Below are positions 26,197 through 34,455 of a stretch of 40,753 bases of DNA, piece by piece. The position numbers and the translations under genes were made by a program. The stretch covers positions 1 to 40,753 of the forward strand of contig DXDM01000001.1 of the NCBI GenBank assembly GCA_019115485.1. The letters run 5' to 3'. Source of the DNA: Candidatus Barnesiella excrementavium (GTDB taxonomy: Bacteria > Bacteroidota > Bacteroidia > Bacteroidales > Barnesiellaceae). The notes below the pieces were generated by a model that worked only from the letters and a program-made list of their open reading frames with translations, was not told the DNA's origin and searched no databases. Within the stretch, counting starts at the first letter, position 1, and every line of letters starts with the position of its first letter.

Positions 26197-27062
26197 TTTA
26201 TTTGATTTTTCTTTAATTTATTTCTCTGTTCTTTTTCTATATCCAACACATCTTCCCGCTTATAGGTCAAAGCTTTGGCCACGGCTCTACAATCCCGAGC
26301 CAATTTTCTCACACCATCGGGTTCCAAAGATGCCGCATGATCGGTTCCCTTCCAAGTCCTATCCAGTGTATAATGACGCTCTATCCACTCTGCGCCCAAG
26401 GCAACGGCGGCACTATCTACGGCAATACCTAGATGATGCCCCGAAAACCCGACTGCTTTTACCCGGTCGGCATACAATTCGCGCAAGCGTGTTATTTCTA
26501 ACAAACAAATATCTTCAAAGGGAACCGGATAGCCCGATGTACAATCATATATAACAAGGTCTTTATTGCGTCCTTTCGATTCAAAAAAACTAATGATTTG
26601 TTCCTCTTCATCTCTCGTGGTCATACCGAAAGAGAGATGAATCTCGCCCCCGAAATTATCACACAAATATTCCAGCAGTCCTCTATTCAAATTACAAGCC
26701 GAAGGAACCTTTATTAAATTGGGGTGCAACGTGCATATCTCCTTGGCCGAAGTAATATCCCATACCGAGGTCGAATATTCAACTCCATACTCTTTGCACC
26801 AGGCTTGAAGTTGCCTATGTTGTTCCAACGAAAACTCCAAAAACTCCCGATGCTGACCATAGGTAACACCATACGAATTTTCGGGGTGTGGATGCGGTGC
26901 GTTATACTCTTCGGGGGTGAGCAACTCCCTGATGCATCTTTTTTGAAATTTCACAACATCTACCTTGCAATATGTAGCAGCTGTCATTATCATCTCTTTG
27001 GCAACTGCCATATCGCCCTTGTGATTGCAACCGATTTCGGCTATAATTTTTGGAGCTTTCAT
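26187..27062 (-). CDS. NeuB-family nonulosonate (9-phosphate) synthase without SAF domain
   Basis: A 291-residue TIM-barrel enzyme that condenses phosphoenolpyruvate with a six-carbon sugar. Family motifs are AEIGCNHKGD (8-17), KFQK (38-41), SGHHLGI (207-213) and KGTDHAASLEPDG (238-250). Typical NeuB proteins are about 340-360 residues and end in a SAF (antifreeze-like) domain; this one stops after the barrel. The stop lies within the overlapping neuA-like start, so the short form looks genuine rather than a recent frameshift. With the fused HAD phosphatase next door, a 9-phosphorylated product (Kdn-9-P or Neu5Ac-9-P) is likely. It overlaps both neighbours. Confidence 0.9.
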   Translation of the reverse strand: MKAPKIIAEIGCNHKGDMAVAKEMIMTAATYCKVDVVKFQKRCIRELLTPEEYNAPHPHPENSYGVTYGQHREFLEFSLEQHRQLQAWCKEYGVEYSTSVWDITSAKEICTLHPNLIKVPSACNLNRGLLEYLCDNFGGEIHLSFGMTTRDEEEQIISFFESKGRNKDLVIYDCTSGYPVPFEDICLLEITRLRELYADRVKAVGFSGHHLGIAVDSAAVALGAEWIERHYTLDRTWKGTDHAASLEPDGVRKLARDCRAVAKALTYKREDVLDIEKEQRNKLKKNQIKWS

Positions 27063-28288
27063 TTTAATATCTCTTTTATCAGTGTAACAATTCTGGGTAT
27101 TGTTTGGCCATCTAATATGCCGAAATTGTTAGCTACATAGCTAATCGACGTATTACAAGGCCTTTTATTTACAAGCCACTCTGCAAAATCTTCGGCATCG
27201 GGACTATAATGAATGACATCATCTGGATAGTTATGAATGTATTGAGCCGATACTCCCCAGCGAGGAGATATGACCCTTTTCTGTAACAAAAGAGCATAAG
27301 AGATTGTTGTCGATACAAACGACGTAACCGTTTCACTATGAGCTATAAGATTCTTGAAATCTACTTCTCTTCCAAAAGGAATAATATGCTCCTTTGAGAA
27401 AAACCGGGCGTGCTCGGCTAATGGAGTACGAGGGTGCAATTTGATGACAAACTGCATATTTGCCTTTTTCACAATCCCGGCAATCTCGGATAGATGAGTA
27501 TGCCACTCCTCCTTATCCAACAATCGAGCCTGAACATAACCATCATCTAAATAAAGTAAATAGGGCACATCGGGCAAGCCAACCTGTCGAAGGAACTCCG
27601 ACCGCTCCATGAGTGGGGTATTAATAAAGGTATCCAGTTCGGGATTACCCACCACATAAATATTTTTATCCGGGAACTTACGTTGCTCGATTAATAATTG
27701 CTTGTCACTTTCGTAATATACCAATTTAAGATCTGCATCAAGTTCATCGGTATAGGTAGAGTTTAGTGTCATCGAGGAAGGATCTTTCACCATTGCAATC
27801 AAATCCTTTACAAACCGCATAGGTTTATGCTCCAATAATGTGGCATGGAAATAATTACGAAGCATATTGATAGTATCTCGACGTATCTTTGAACGAAAGT
27901 TTTTTCTCAAATCTTGCTTTATAAATGAGCCCAAACTTTCATCTATATTTTTCAAGAACTTACCATGAGCCAAATACACGGTCTTTATGCCTAACTTTCG
28001 GCAAAAAACAATCAATGCCTTATCATTCAAAAAACAGAGGTTGAGCATGACCAATACATCGGGTCTCTCTCTTTTCAAGACCTTAAATAAAGACCACGTC
28101 TTGTAATAAGAGATATCATAACTGGTAAAACCATCGTGTTCGTTGACCACCGACTCTTGCGGCTCTTTCCACGACCCGACATGGAACATTTTAACCTCAG
28201 CCTCGGGACATTGGCGACGTAATTCTGGCATCAATCGATTAAAGTTGGCTATCCCTTTAAGCCAATAGTCAAAAAAAAGTATTTTCAT
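27059..28288 (-). CDS. Putative nonulosonate (sialyl-type) transferase, GT-B fold
   Basis: A 409-residue soluble protein without close recognition by eye. Three short motifs occur in the order and spacing known for bacterial sialyltransferases of the GT38/GT52/GT80 group: a D/E-D/E-G motif in LYLDDGYV (D248-G250), an HP motif in VIKLHPRTP (H285-P286), and a Ser/Thr motif in SFVSTTISY (323-331). Its stop overlaps the NeuB-family start by 4 bp, placing it directly before the nonulosonate genes. Together these suggest transfer of the CMP-activated acid onto the glycan. A CDP-glycerol/teichoic-type or other GT-B transferase is the main alternative. Confidence 0.6.
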   Translation of the reverse strand: MKILFFDYWLKGIANFNRLMPELRRQCPEAEVKMFHVGSWKEPQESVVNEHDGFTSYDISYYKTWSLFKVLKRERPDVLVMLNLCFLNDKALIVFCRKLGIKTVYLAHGKFLKNIDESLGSFIKQDLRKNFRSKIRRDTINMLRNYFHATLLEHKPMRFVKDLIAMVKDPSSMTLNSTYTDELDADLKLVYYESDKQLLIEQRKFPDKNIYVVGNPELDTFINTPLMERSEFLRQVGLPDVPYLLYLDDGYVQARLLDKEEWHTHLSEIAGIVKKANMQFVIKLHPRTPLAEHARFFSKEHIIPFGREVDFKNLIAHSETVTSFVSTTISYALLLQKRVISPRWGVSAQYIHNYPDDVIHYSPDAEDFAEWLVNKRPCNTSISYVANNFGILDGQTIPRIVTLIKEILK

Positions 28289-29163
28289 TTTAGCCCTATC
28301 AACGTATATTTGACAATAGACATATAGATTTTCCCTTGTAGCGGATTATATCTCAAAGACTTAACAAAAGCCTTCACTGCTCTTTCCCACATTCGATGAG
28401 CCAAACAACGACACATACGCATTTTATACCAAAAGGCCACATAATGTTTTAATCCTGGTGTTGCTGGTACCTCCTTGAATAATATCTCTAACTGCTCTCC
28501 CACGAAATCTTTTTCTTCCGGCGGACGAGGATTACTGTATCCTTGACGATAAACAGCCTGGACACTTTTTGAATAGGCTATCGGACCTCTTACCGCCAGT
28601 CTTGCCCAAGTAAGCAAATCCTCCCCGGACTTAATACCGACAGGAAATCCGCCAACGTCTTGTATTACCTGTTTTTTAACCATTACGGCCGATGTCCACA
28701 ACGGAGGATATGAACAACTGGCTACCTCAAAGTAATTAGACAAAAGTCCATCTTTGCTCGTAAAAGTGAGTTTCCGAATAGTTGTCGAAGTAACCACCCC
28801 TTCTGGATTACGAAACTCATAATTACAAGCATAGATACTGCAATCGGGATATTTCAGATAAAGAGAATGTTGCATAGCCAAGTACTCAGGTTTCCACTCA
28901 TCATCGGCATCGAGAAAAGCAACCAATTCACCTTTGGCCTCCTCGATTCCCCGATTCCGGGCGGCCGATACTCCGGCATTTTGCTGATGAATCAACCGAA
29001 TACGCCGATCTGCAAACTTTTCCACCTCAGCTACACTGCCGTCGGTAGATCCATCGTCAACGATTACAATCTCAAAGTCTTGAAATGTTTGATTGAATAC
29101 CGACTGCAAGGTATAAGCGATCTGTTTCTCTTTATTGTATAAAGGAATGACTACTGATATCAT
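28285..29163 (-). CDS. Glycosyltransferase family 2
   Basis: A 292-residue GT-A fold inverting transferase. The nucleotide-sugar site is IVIVDDGSTDGS (D36-D37 and D41) and the metal-binding DxD-type motif is FLDADDEW (85-88). NAGVSAARNRGIEEAKGE between them is standard for GT2. The C-terminal half (about 200-292) is basic with amphipathic helices, consistent with membrane association. The stop overlaps the next gene by 4 bp, and the start is 1 bp after the polymerase stop. The donor is unknown. Confidence 0.9.
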   Translation of the reverse strand: MISVVIPLYNKEKQIAYTLQSVFNQTFQDFEIVIVDDGSTDGSVAEVEKFADRRIRLIHQQNAGVSAARNRGIEEAKGELVAFLDADDEWKPEYLAMQHSLYLKYPDCSIYACNYEFRNPEGVVTSTTIRKLTFTSKDGLLSNYFEVASCSYPPLWTSAVMVKKQVIQDVGGFPVGIKSGEDLLTWARLAVRGPIAYSKSVQAVYRQGYSNPRPPEEKDFVGEQLEILFKEVPATPGLKHYVAFWYKMRMCRCLAHRMWERAVKAFVKSLRYNPLQGKIYMSIVKYTLIGLK

Positions 29164-29164
29164 T

Positions 29165-30454
29165 TTATCTATTTTTCCCTTTGATCAAACCCAACATCAT
29201 ACCATAAAATCCAAAAGGATAGGACAGTGTTGCCATAGAATAATTCACCACATTATCACTATACATAGAAAAAGCTACCCCTGTCAGACTACTCCCTGCA
29301 ACAATAGCACATACTTTTATGGCTATATCAGAATATCTATGATAAACTATAAAACAATGACTGATAGTTGTTATGATTATTAGTAAATATAACGCTAATC
29401 CTATTACGCCACTATCACATAACATTTGCACATAATCATTATGAGGGACCTTTAATCCTCCAAATACAAAATTGCTATACATATAATTTTGCACACTGCC
29501 AGTCCCCGACCCCATAAGTTCATTTCCCTTATAAAAACGAGCTTCTAACTGCTCCCACATAGAAAAACGAGCGTTGCTATTTATATCATCTTTCGATATT
29601 TCCCCTCGCTGAAACTGTTCAATAGAAACGCTATCACTATCTTTAAACATTTTCTCTCTTAAATTAGGTATAGTGAATACGGCTACTACAGCAATAACAG
29701 CTATTCCGAATATTACTGGCACAGATTTCAATCTATACTTAAAAAAGAAGAACATCATCAATGCCATAGTAGTACCCATAATACTGGTACGAAAAACCCA
29801 CAGAAAGCATGGGAGCATAAACAGTATACTCAACAAAAGATTCTTTCTCTTCTCCTGAGTATAATAAAATAACGCCAAAGAAAATATACACATCGATATA
29901 TAGTTAATCGCTTTTGCTGTTCCTGTCCAAAATACACCTGGAAAAAGCATACCTACATAAGGTATAAAAGCGACACCAATAGAAATAAGAGCTATGGTGC
30001 GGGCACCTAGACTGGCTTTAAGAAATACCTCCTTGTCTCGAACCGCAGCGGAGGCGAACAAGACGATAAATAAAGGATATAGATATTTCAATATAACCCG
30101 AATGCCATAACCCGGAGCCGGCGTATAACTCAGACCGATAACCAGCCATACTATATACAAAAAATAGAATATAGCCATCGCACTCCATTGGGGTGATCGT
30201 TTACAAATAAACAGTCCCACAAAACAAAAAATTTCCAAGACCAACAATCGGATAGCCATCAAATCTAATACACCAGGTGCCGAAAAAGCTAATATCCCGG
30301 TGGAAAAAGTCAGTATCCAAAACATTTCAGGACCATCAAGAGCCATTTTTTGACTCTTATTAAGCGGGCTAACCATCACCCCCCGCTTCATGGTCAGAAA
30401 TTTTAGTCCTATTAGGGTTATGATCAAAAAATATAGATAATTAAGTAGATACAT
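29165..30454 (-). CDS. Wzy-type polysaccharide polymerase (O-antigen polymerase/ligase family)
   Basis: A 429-residue inner-membrane protein with about ten to twelve hydrophobic segments. A longer extracytoplasmic loop near 270-340 contains the Wzy_C-type signature: GSGTGSVQNYMY and then GLKVPHNDYVQMLCDSGVIGL. Such proteins polymerise undecaprenyl-linked repeat units (Wzy) or ligate glycans (WaaL). With a Wzx flippase and a Wzc-type kinase in the same locus, the polymerase role is favoured. It lies 5 bp after the upstream GT4 and 1 bp before the GT2. The AT-rich composition and low family conservation are usual for Wzy. Confidence 0.87.
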   Translation of the reverse strand: MYLLNYLYFLIITLIGLKFLTMKRGVMVSPLNKSQKMALDGPEMFWILTFSTGILAFSAPGVLDLMAIRLLVLEIFCFVGLFICKRSPQWSAMAIFYFLYIVWLVIGLSYTPAPGYGIRVILKYLYPLFIVLFASAAVRDKEVFLKASLGARTIALISIGVAFIPYVGMLFPGVFWTGTAKAINYISMCIFSLALFYYTQEKRKNLLLSILFMLPCFLWVFRTSIMGTTMALMMFFFFKYRLKSVPVIFGIAVIAVVAVFTIPNLREKMFKDSDSVSIEQFQRGEISKDDINSNARFSMWEQLEARFYKGNELMGSGTGSVQNYMYSNFVFGGLKVPHNDYVQMLCDSGVIGLALYLLIIITTISHCFIVYHRYSDIAIKVCAIVAGSSLTGVAFSMYSDNVVNYSMATLSYPFGFYGMMLGLIKGKNR

Positions 30455-30459
30455 ACTTA

Positions 30460-31584
30460 TTATTTTAACAGGATAACTCGCTTATACAAATCATTAAATA
30501 ACTTGGAATACTGCTCAAAACTATATCGTTTCACATACCGCATGGCTGCGGTCGAATATTGTTGTAACAAAGAGTGATTGGCAATTAACAAGATTATCTT
30601 TTCTACCATATCATCAATCGAACCAGACTCATGCAATAGTCCCACCACCCTATCTCTCACAACTTCCTGCAAACCTCCTGTCCGTGAAGCAACCACTACA
30701 CATCCATTAGCCATAGCTTCAATCGCTGTGAGACCAAAACCTTCACTTCGCGAAGGCATCAATACGATATCCATACGTCCATACCATATAGGCAGTTGGC
30801 TCTGAGACTGTTGCCCTACCCATTCAATACGATCGGTACAACCAAACTCTTGCGCCTGCTCTTGCATCGCTTCTCGCAACGAACCGTCTCCTACTACAAT
30901 CAAACGAACTTCTGGATATTTTACCCTTACCCGAGCAAACGCCGGAACCACCAAGTCCATTCCCTTAATCTTTTCCAATCGACTGACAACCCCTAAGGTT
31001 ATCCGTTGACCATAATGCCGTCTTTCGCTTCGGAGCGGAAATTGAGCTGGAAGTGTATTGTAGATTGTAAAATGGTTACGTCTCTTTATTGGCGTCGATT
31101 CTGTATATAGCTGAGAGCTCCCAAAAAATGATCTCTCTGCACATTCGGTAATACAAGTAAAAGCTCTCACACAATACTGCTGAACAAAGTGGACCTGTTT
31201 CAAATTAGGATATATATCGGCCATTGTATGAACCGTAGCAATAATCTGATGTACCCCCAACAGTCGTAGAAGTAGAATAGGAATAGCTCCTGGTGCCATA
31301 TACTGTACATGAACAACCTCGGGCCTATATTGTCTTACGGCTTTTCGTAACCCTTTATAAAGGAAAATGATTCCTCTCCAACCTCCTATCCGAGTCCCTG
31401 TGGCACTTAGGCAGACCACTTCACTACCGATTTCTCGGAATCGGGTCTTCATTTCCTCACTGTACTCAAAGTAACACACTGTCACTACTCGATGCCCCCC
31501 CCTGACAAGAGCCTGAACGAGATTCTGCGTTTGAATCTCGGTTCCTCCCGTCAGCAAACAAGGTATGCAAATAAGAATAGTCAT
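30460..31584 (-). CDS. Glycosyltransferase family 4
   Basis: A 374-residue GT-B retaining transferase. The N-terminus, ICIPCLLTGGTEIQTQNLVQ, carries the Gly-Gly loop. The donor domain has LGVVSRLEKIKGMDLVVPAF, LIVVGDGSLREAM and SRSEGFGLTAIEAMANGCVV, containing the E-x7-E pair that holds the nucleotide sugar. Length is normal. The start overlaps the GNAT-type gene by 4 bp (ATGA-type junction) and the stop is 5 bp before the polymerase start, so translation is probably coupled. Donor and linkage are unknown. Confidence 0.92.
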   Translation of the reverse strand: MTILICIPCLLTGGTEIQTQNLVQALVRGGHRVVTVCYFEYSEEMKTRFREIGSEVVCLSATGTRIGGWRGIIFLYKGLRKAVRQYRPEVVHVQYMAPGAIPILLLRLLGVHQIIATVHTMADIYPNLKQVHFVQQYCVRAFTCITECAERSFFGSSQLYTESTPIKRRNHFTIYNTLPAQFPLRSERRHYGQRITLGVVSRLEKIKGMDLVVPAFARVRVKYPEVRLIVVGDGSLREAMQEQAQEFGCTDRIEWVGQQSQSQLPIWYGRMDIVLMPSRSEGFGLTAIEAMANGCVVVASRTGGLQEVVRDRVVGLLHESGSIDDMVEKIILLIANHSLLQQYSTAAMRYVKRYSFEQYSKLFNDLYKRVILLK

Positions 31585-32621
31585 CGTAAAATATGTCTAA
31601 TAATCTTATTACTTTCCAACTTGAATTGGCTAAGGAATAACGGATTCTGAATATTTATGCTATTCACATAATCCACACCATTAGAAAAACCCAATTTGTA
31701 AGTCTCTTCACCTCGTAAATGATCAAATTTGGTCATTCCCCGTTCTATCGCACGCTTTATCAAATAAAATAAATGAACCTTAGTCGGAGAAAATTTTGAA
31801 TATTCATGATCTCCAACTGGCATATAATAATAGTACACACCTCTATATTCAAAACCTAAATGCCATGCTATCGGTTGACCATTCACATCTAATGATGAAA
31901 AATGGGTAACTGCTTTCCCTTCACGAAGCATATTTATGTGAAAATTAGGAGCCTTATATGCCATAGGCCAACGTAACGAATGCTCTTTCATAAAAGCAGG
32001 AAACGTCTTGTTTATATCAACCATTGTATCATACTCTCTAACAGTCAAATTCCCAATTTCATTTAATCGCCTGATTTGTCGACGAATATCGCCTCGTAAA
32101 CTTGTTTTAAAAAAAGCCATTAAATCATTCTCACACCTCAATGAAGATAAATCTAAATATGGACATGGTTCTTTCCTTTGCCAATTACTATCCCCACGAC
32201 CTTTATATGTATCTACAATCCCATCTATAATTATATTATCAGTAGAATATGATTTCAGTAGATTAATTACAGATGACCAAAATGCATCTATATCAGATGG
32301 CAGATTTTGAAATATCGGATTATGATAATCATAGTCTGAATACCCAACAGACACTATCGAACGAATAAATAAATTTTTCCAATTCTTTCGCCACAAGACA
32401 AAAGGAATAAATGCCTCATTGCCCGAGTTGCTATCTTTCCCCCAAATAAAAATAGGTGATAGTTTTCGTAATGGCCGATAAGTATTGATCCATGCCCTTA
32501 CCAATGAGGGGTGAAAAAAAACATGAGCAGTAGGAGATACATCTAATAACTTATTCCATCGTTCTTGATAATGGCTTCCCCATATGATATCCCAATCCTC
32601 ACATATATCAAATTTCCACAT
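31581..32621 (-). CDS. GNAT-type acyltransferase (BioF2/CelD-like, Acetyltransf_6)
   Basis: A 346-residue protein with a FemAB/GNAT-like double-domain layout. The N-terminal half contains AHVFFHPSLVRAWINTYRPL. The middle holds TSLRGDIRRQIRRLNEIGNL. The C-terminal GNAT core is VTHFSSLDVNGQPIAWHLGF, then VHLFYLIKRAIERGMTKFDH and LRGEETYKLGFSNG. This family occurs in exopolysaccharide loci and transfers acyl groups onto sugar amines or hydroxyls, probably in the cytoplasm. It directly follows the PIG-L deacetylase (5-bp gap), suggesting deacetylation followed by re-acylation of an amino sugar; that step is inference. It is AT-rich. Confidence 0.8.
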   Translation of the reverse strand: MWKFDICEDWDIIWGSHYQERWNKLLDVSPTAHVFFHPSLVRAWINTYRPLRKLSPIFIWGKDSNSGNEAFIPFVLWRKNWKNLFIRSIVSVGYSDYDYHNPIFQNLPSDIDAFWSSVINLLKSYSTDNIIIDGIVDTYKGRGDSNWQRKEPCPYLDLSSLRCENDLMAFFKTSLRGDIRRQIRRLNEIGNLTVREYDTMVDINKTFPAFMKEHSLRWPMAYKAPNFHINMLREGKAVTHFSSLDVNGQPIAWHLGFEYRGVYYYYMPVGDHEYSKFSPTKVHLFYLIKRAIERGMTKFDHLRGEETYKLGFSNGVDYVNSINIQNPLFLSQFKLESNKIIRHILR

Positions 32622-32626
32622 AACTA

Positions 32627-33358
32627 TTATTCCTTCTTAAAATAAAGTTCTTTCCGCCATCGATTTGCCCATACAAAAACAGGTGGCAATACGCCCGACC
32701 AAGGTTTCCCACACGGAGCTTTGGGGCATATATAGGCATCAATAGCCTGGTTCTTTAACTCATATTCCCGTCGCGTCAACTTCAAAACAGAAACATTTTT
32801 CCAATCGATATGCCATACATTGTAATACCAAAACCACACGCAATATTCATAACACGAAACATCGGGCTTCCCCGCTATCAACTTTCGAGCTATCTGCCCT
32901 GCGGACAAATGGTCTTTCCAACCTTCTCCTCGATGTGGCACAAAGATCGATTGAGGCTGTAACCTGTCAATCAATACCCGCAGTCTCTCCGTTTCACTAT
33001 TCTCAAAAACTATATTCCCATCGGGATAGTCCAGAAAATGCAAATTCTCCACCGGTAATCCCAACATATGGTCAGCCGTTCGAGAGAGATTGCGACGCGA
33101 CTCTATCAAGAACGACGCATCTATATCACAACAGGTGGCATGGCTCCTTCCACCACCCGACAAGATAACGACATCAACTCGTTTGCCCTCGGACAACAAT
33201 CGCTGCATCAACCCCGAACACCCGAGCACTTCGTCATCGGGGTGCGGAGCAATCACCAAGACATTATCCGGGAGCACCAACTCTACCGAATTACAAGATA
33301 ATGCACGAATAAGATAGACTCTTATCCGCCGAATCCAATCCTTTACAACTCTAAACAT
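32627..33358 (-). CDS. PIG-L/LmbE-family deacetylase
   Basis: A 243-residue zinc-dependent N-deacetylase. The metal motif is VIAPHPDDEVLG (PHPDDE at 38-43). A later histidine in VPHRGEGWKDHLSAG, near 140-150, supplies the third ligand. Family members deacetylate GlcNAc-containing glycolipids and related amino sugars. A short basic amphipathic N-terminus (RVVKDWIRRIRVYLIRAL) may attach it to the membrane. The start overlaps the stop of the upstream GT4 by 16 bp, and the GNAT-type gene follows after 5 bp. Confidence 0.92.
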   Translation of the reverse strand: MFRVVKDWIRRIRVYLIRALSCNSVELVLPDNVLVIAPHPDDEVLGCSGLMQRLLSEGKRVDVVILSGGGRSHATCCDIDASFLIESRRNLSRTADHMLGLPVENLHFLDYPDGNIVFENSETERLRVLIDRLQPQSIFVPHRGEGWKDHLSAGQIARKLIAGKPDVSCYEYCVWFWYYNVWHIDWKNVSVLKLTRREYELKNQAIDAYICPKAPCGKPWSGVLPPVFVWANRWRKELYFKKE

Positions 33359-34455
33359 CTCTTATACACCTCTATGGTCTGCCGGGCACAAGTGTCCCAA
33401 GAGAACTTGGAAGCCTGCTCAATGCCGGCCTTTTTAATTGCACTTATATCTAAATCGCTGTTTTCAAATTGTTCCATAATATGGGCCATGGAATGAATAT
33501 CTTCGGGCTCCACATACAAGGCGGCGTCTCCACCGACCTCTCTAAGAGAACTGTTGTTACAGGTTATGACTGGTGTTCCCGACGCCATGGACTCTAAAAC
33601 CGGTAACCCAAATCCCTCATACTTACTCGGGAAAAACATGGCTGTTGCCGATGAATACAACCGCCCAAGTTCTTCATCTGTAACGTTGGAGACAAAATGA
33701 ATCCGTCCTGCAAACGGCGAAGTTGTATATTTCTCTTTTATATCAATCGGAGGATTTCTCCAAACCAACACCAAATCATTCTGTGGATTTTGCTTCAATA
33801 GTAATTCATAGGCCCGAAGAACCGATATTGTATTCTTTCGCCCAATGTCACAAGAGACCGACAAGAAATAAGGTCTATTTCCCGTATACTTATTGGGAGT
33901 CCATTCCCGAGGGAAAAACAACTCGTGATTATACCCCCAATAGCAAACCGTAATCTTCTCGTCAGGGATTTGCATATACTCCACTATCTCTCTCTTGGAA
34001 TTCTCGCTACATGTGATAATGGCCTTCACTTTTTTAGCCAATTTCGGATAATTCTCCCTTGCAAAATCATGTCCTAAAAAGGATTCCGGGTATGAAAAGA
34101 ACATGGCATCATGAATGGTCAAAACACACCTCTCCGGACAATGTACATATTCAAAATTATGCGTAATATGCATCAAGTCATATCCTGTAAACCATTCTCT
34201 CACAGGGAACCGGGATAATAATTTATCAACTTCCGGCCGATAAGGCAAATATAAATGCCGACTCTTAAACGGAAGACCGGTATTGCACCCACCTATCCCC
34301 TTCATATTCTGGGAATACAACATAATTTCAAACGGTAAATTCGGTACTCGGGCTAATGCTTGAATCAATTCCAAGGTCGTACGCCCTATGCCATTTACCT
34401 TTCCCGATACAAAATAAGGAACAATAGGATTTACATCAATGAGTAACCGTTTCAT
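33343..34455 (-). CDS. Glycosyltransferase family 4
   Basis: A 370-residue GT-B transferase. The N-terminus is MKRLLIDVNPIVPYFVSGKV, followed by NGIGRTTLELIQAL. Its middle matches mannosyltransferase-like GT4s (VLTIHDAMFFSYPESF). The donor domain has YFLSVSCDIGRKNTISVLRA, LYSSATAMFFPSKYEGFGLP and VLESMASGTPVI with the E-x7-E pair. It overlaps the upstream GT4 by 20 bp and the downstream PIG-L gene by 16 bp, indicating tight translational coupling. The sugar is not determinable from sequence. Confidence 0.91.
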   Translation of the reverse strand: MKRLLIDVNPIVPYFVSGKVNGIGRTTLELIQALARVPNLPFEIMLYSQNMKGIGGCNTGLPFKSRHLYLPYRPEVDKLLSRFPVREWFTGYDLMHITHNFEYVHCPERCVLTIHDAMFFSYPESFLGHDFARENYPKLAKKVKAIITCSENSKREIVEYMQIPDEKITVCYWGYNHELFFPREWTPNKYTGNRPYFLSVSCDIGRKNTISVLRAYELLLKQNPQNDLVLVWRNPPIDIKEKYTTSPFAGRIHFVSNVTDEELGRLYSSATAMFFPSKYEGFGLPVLESMASGTPVITCNNSSLREVGGDAALYVEPEDIHSMAHIMEQFENSDLDISAIKKAGIEQASKFSWDTCARQTIEVYKRCLEL

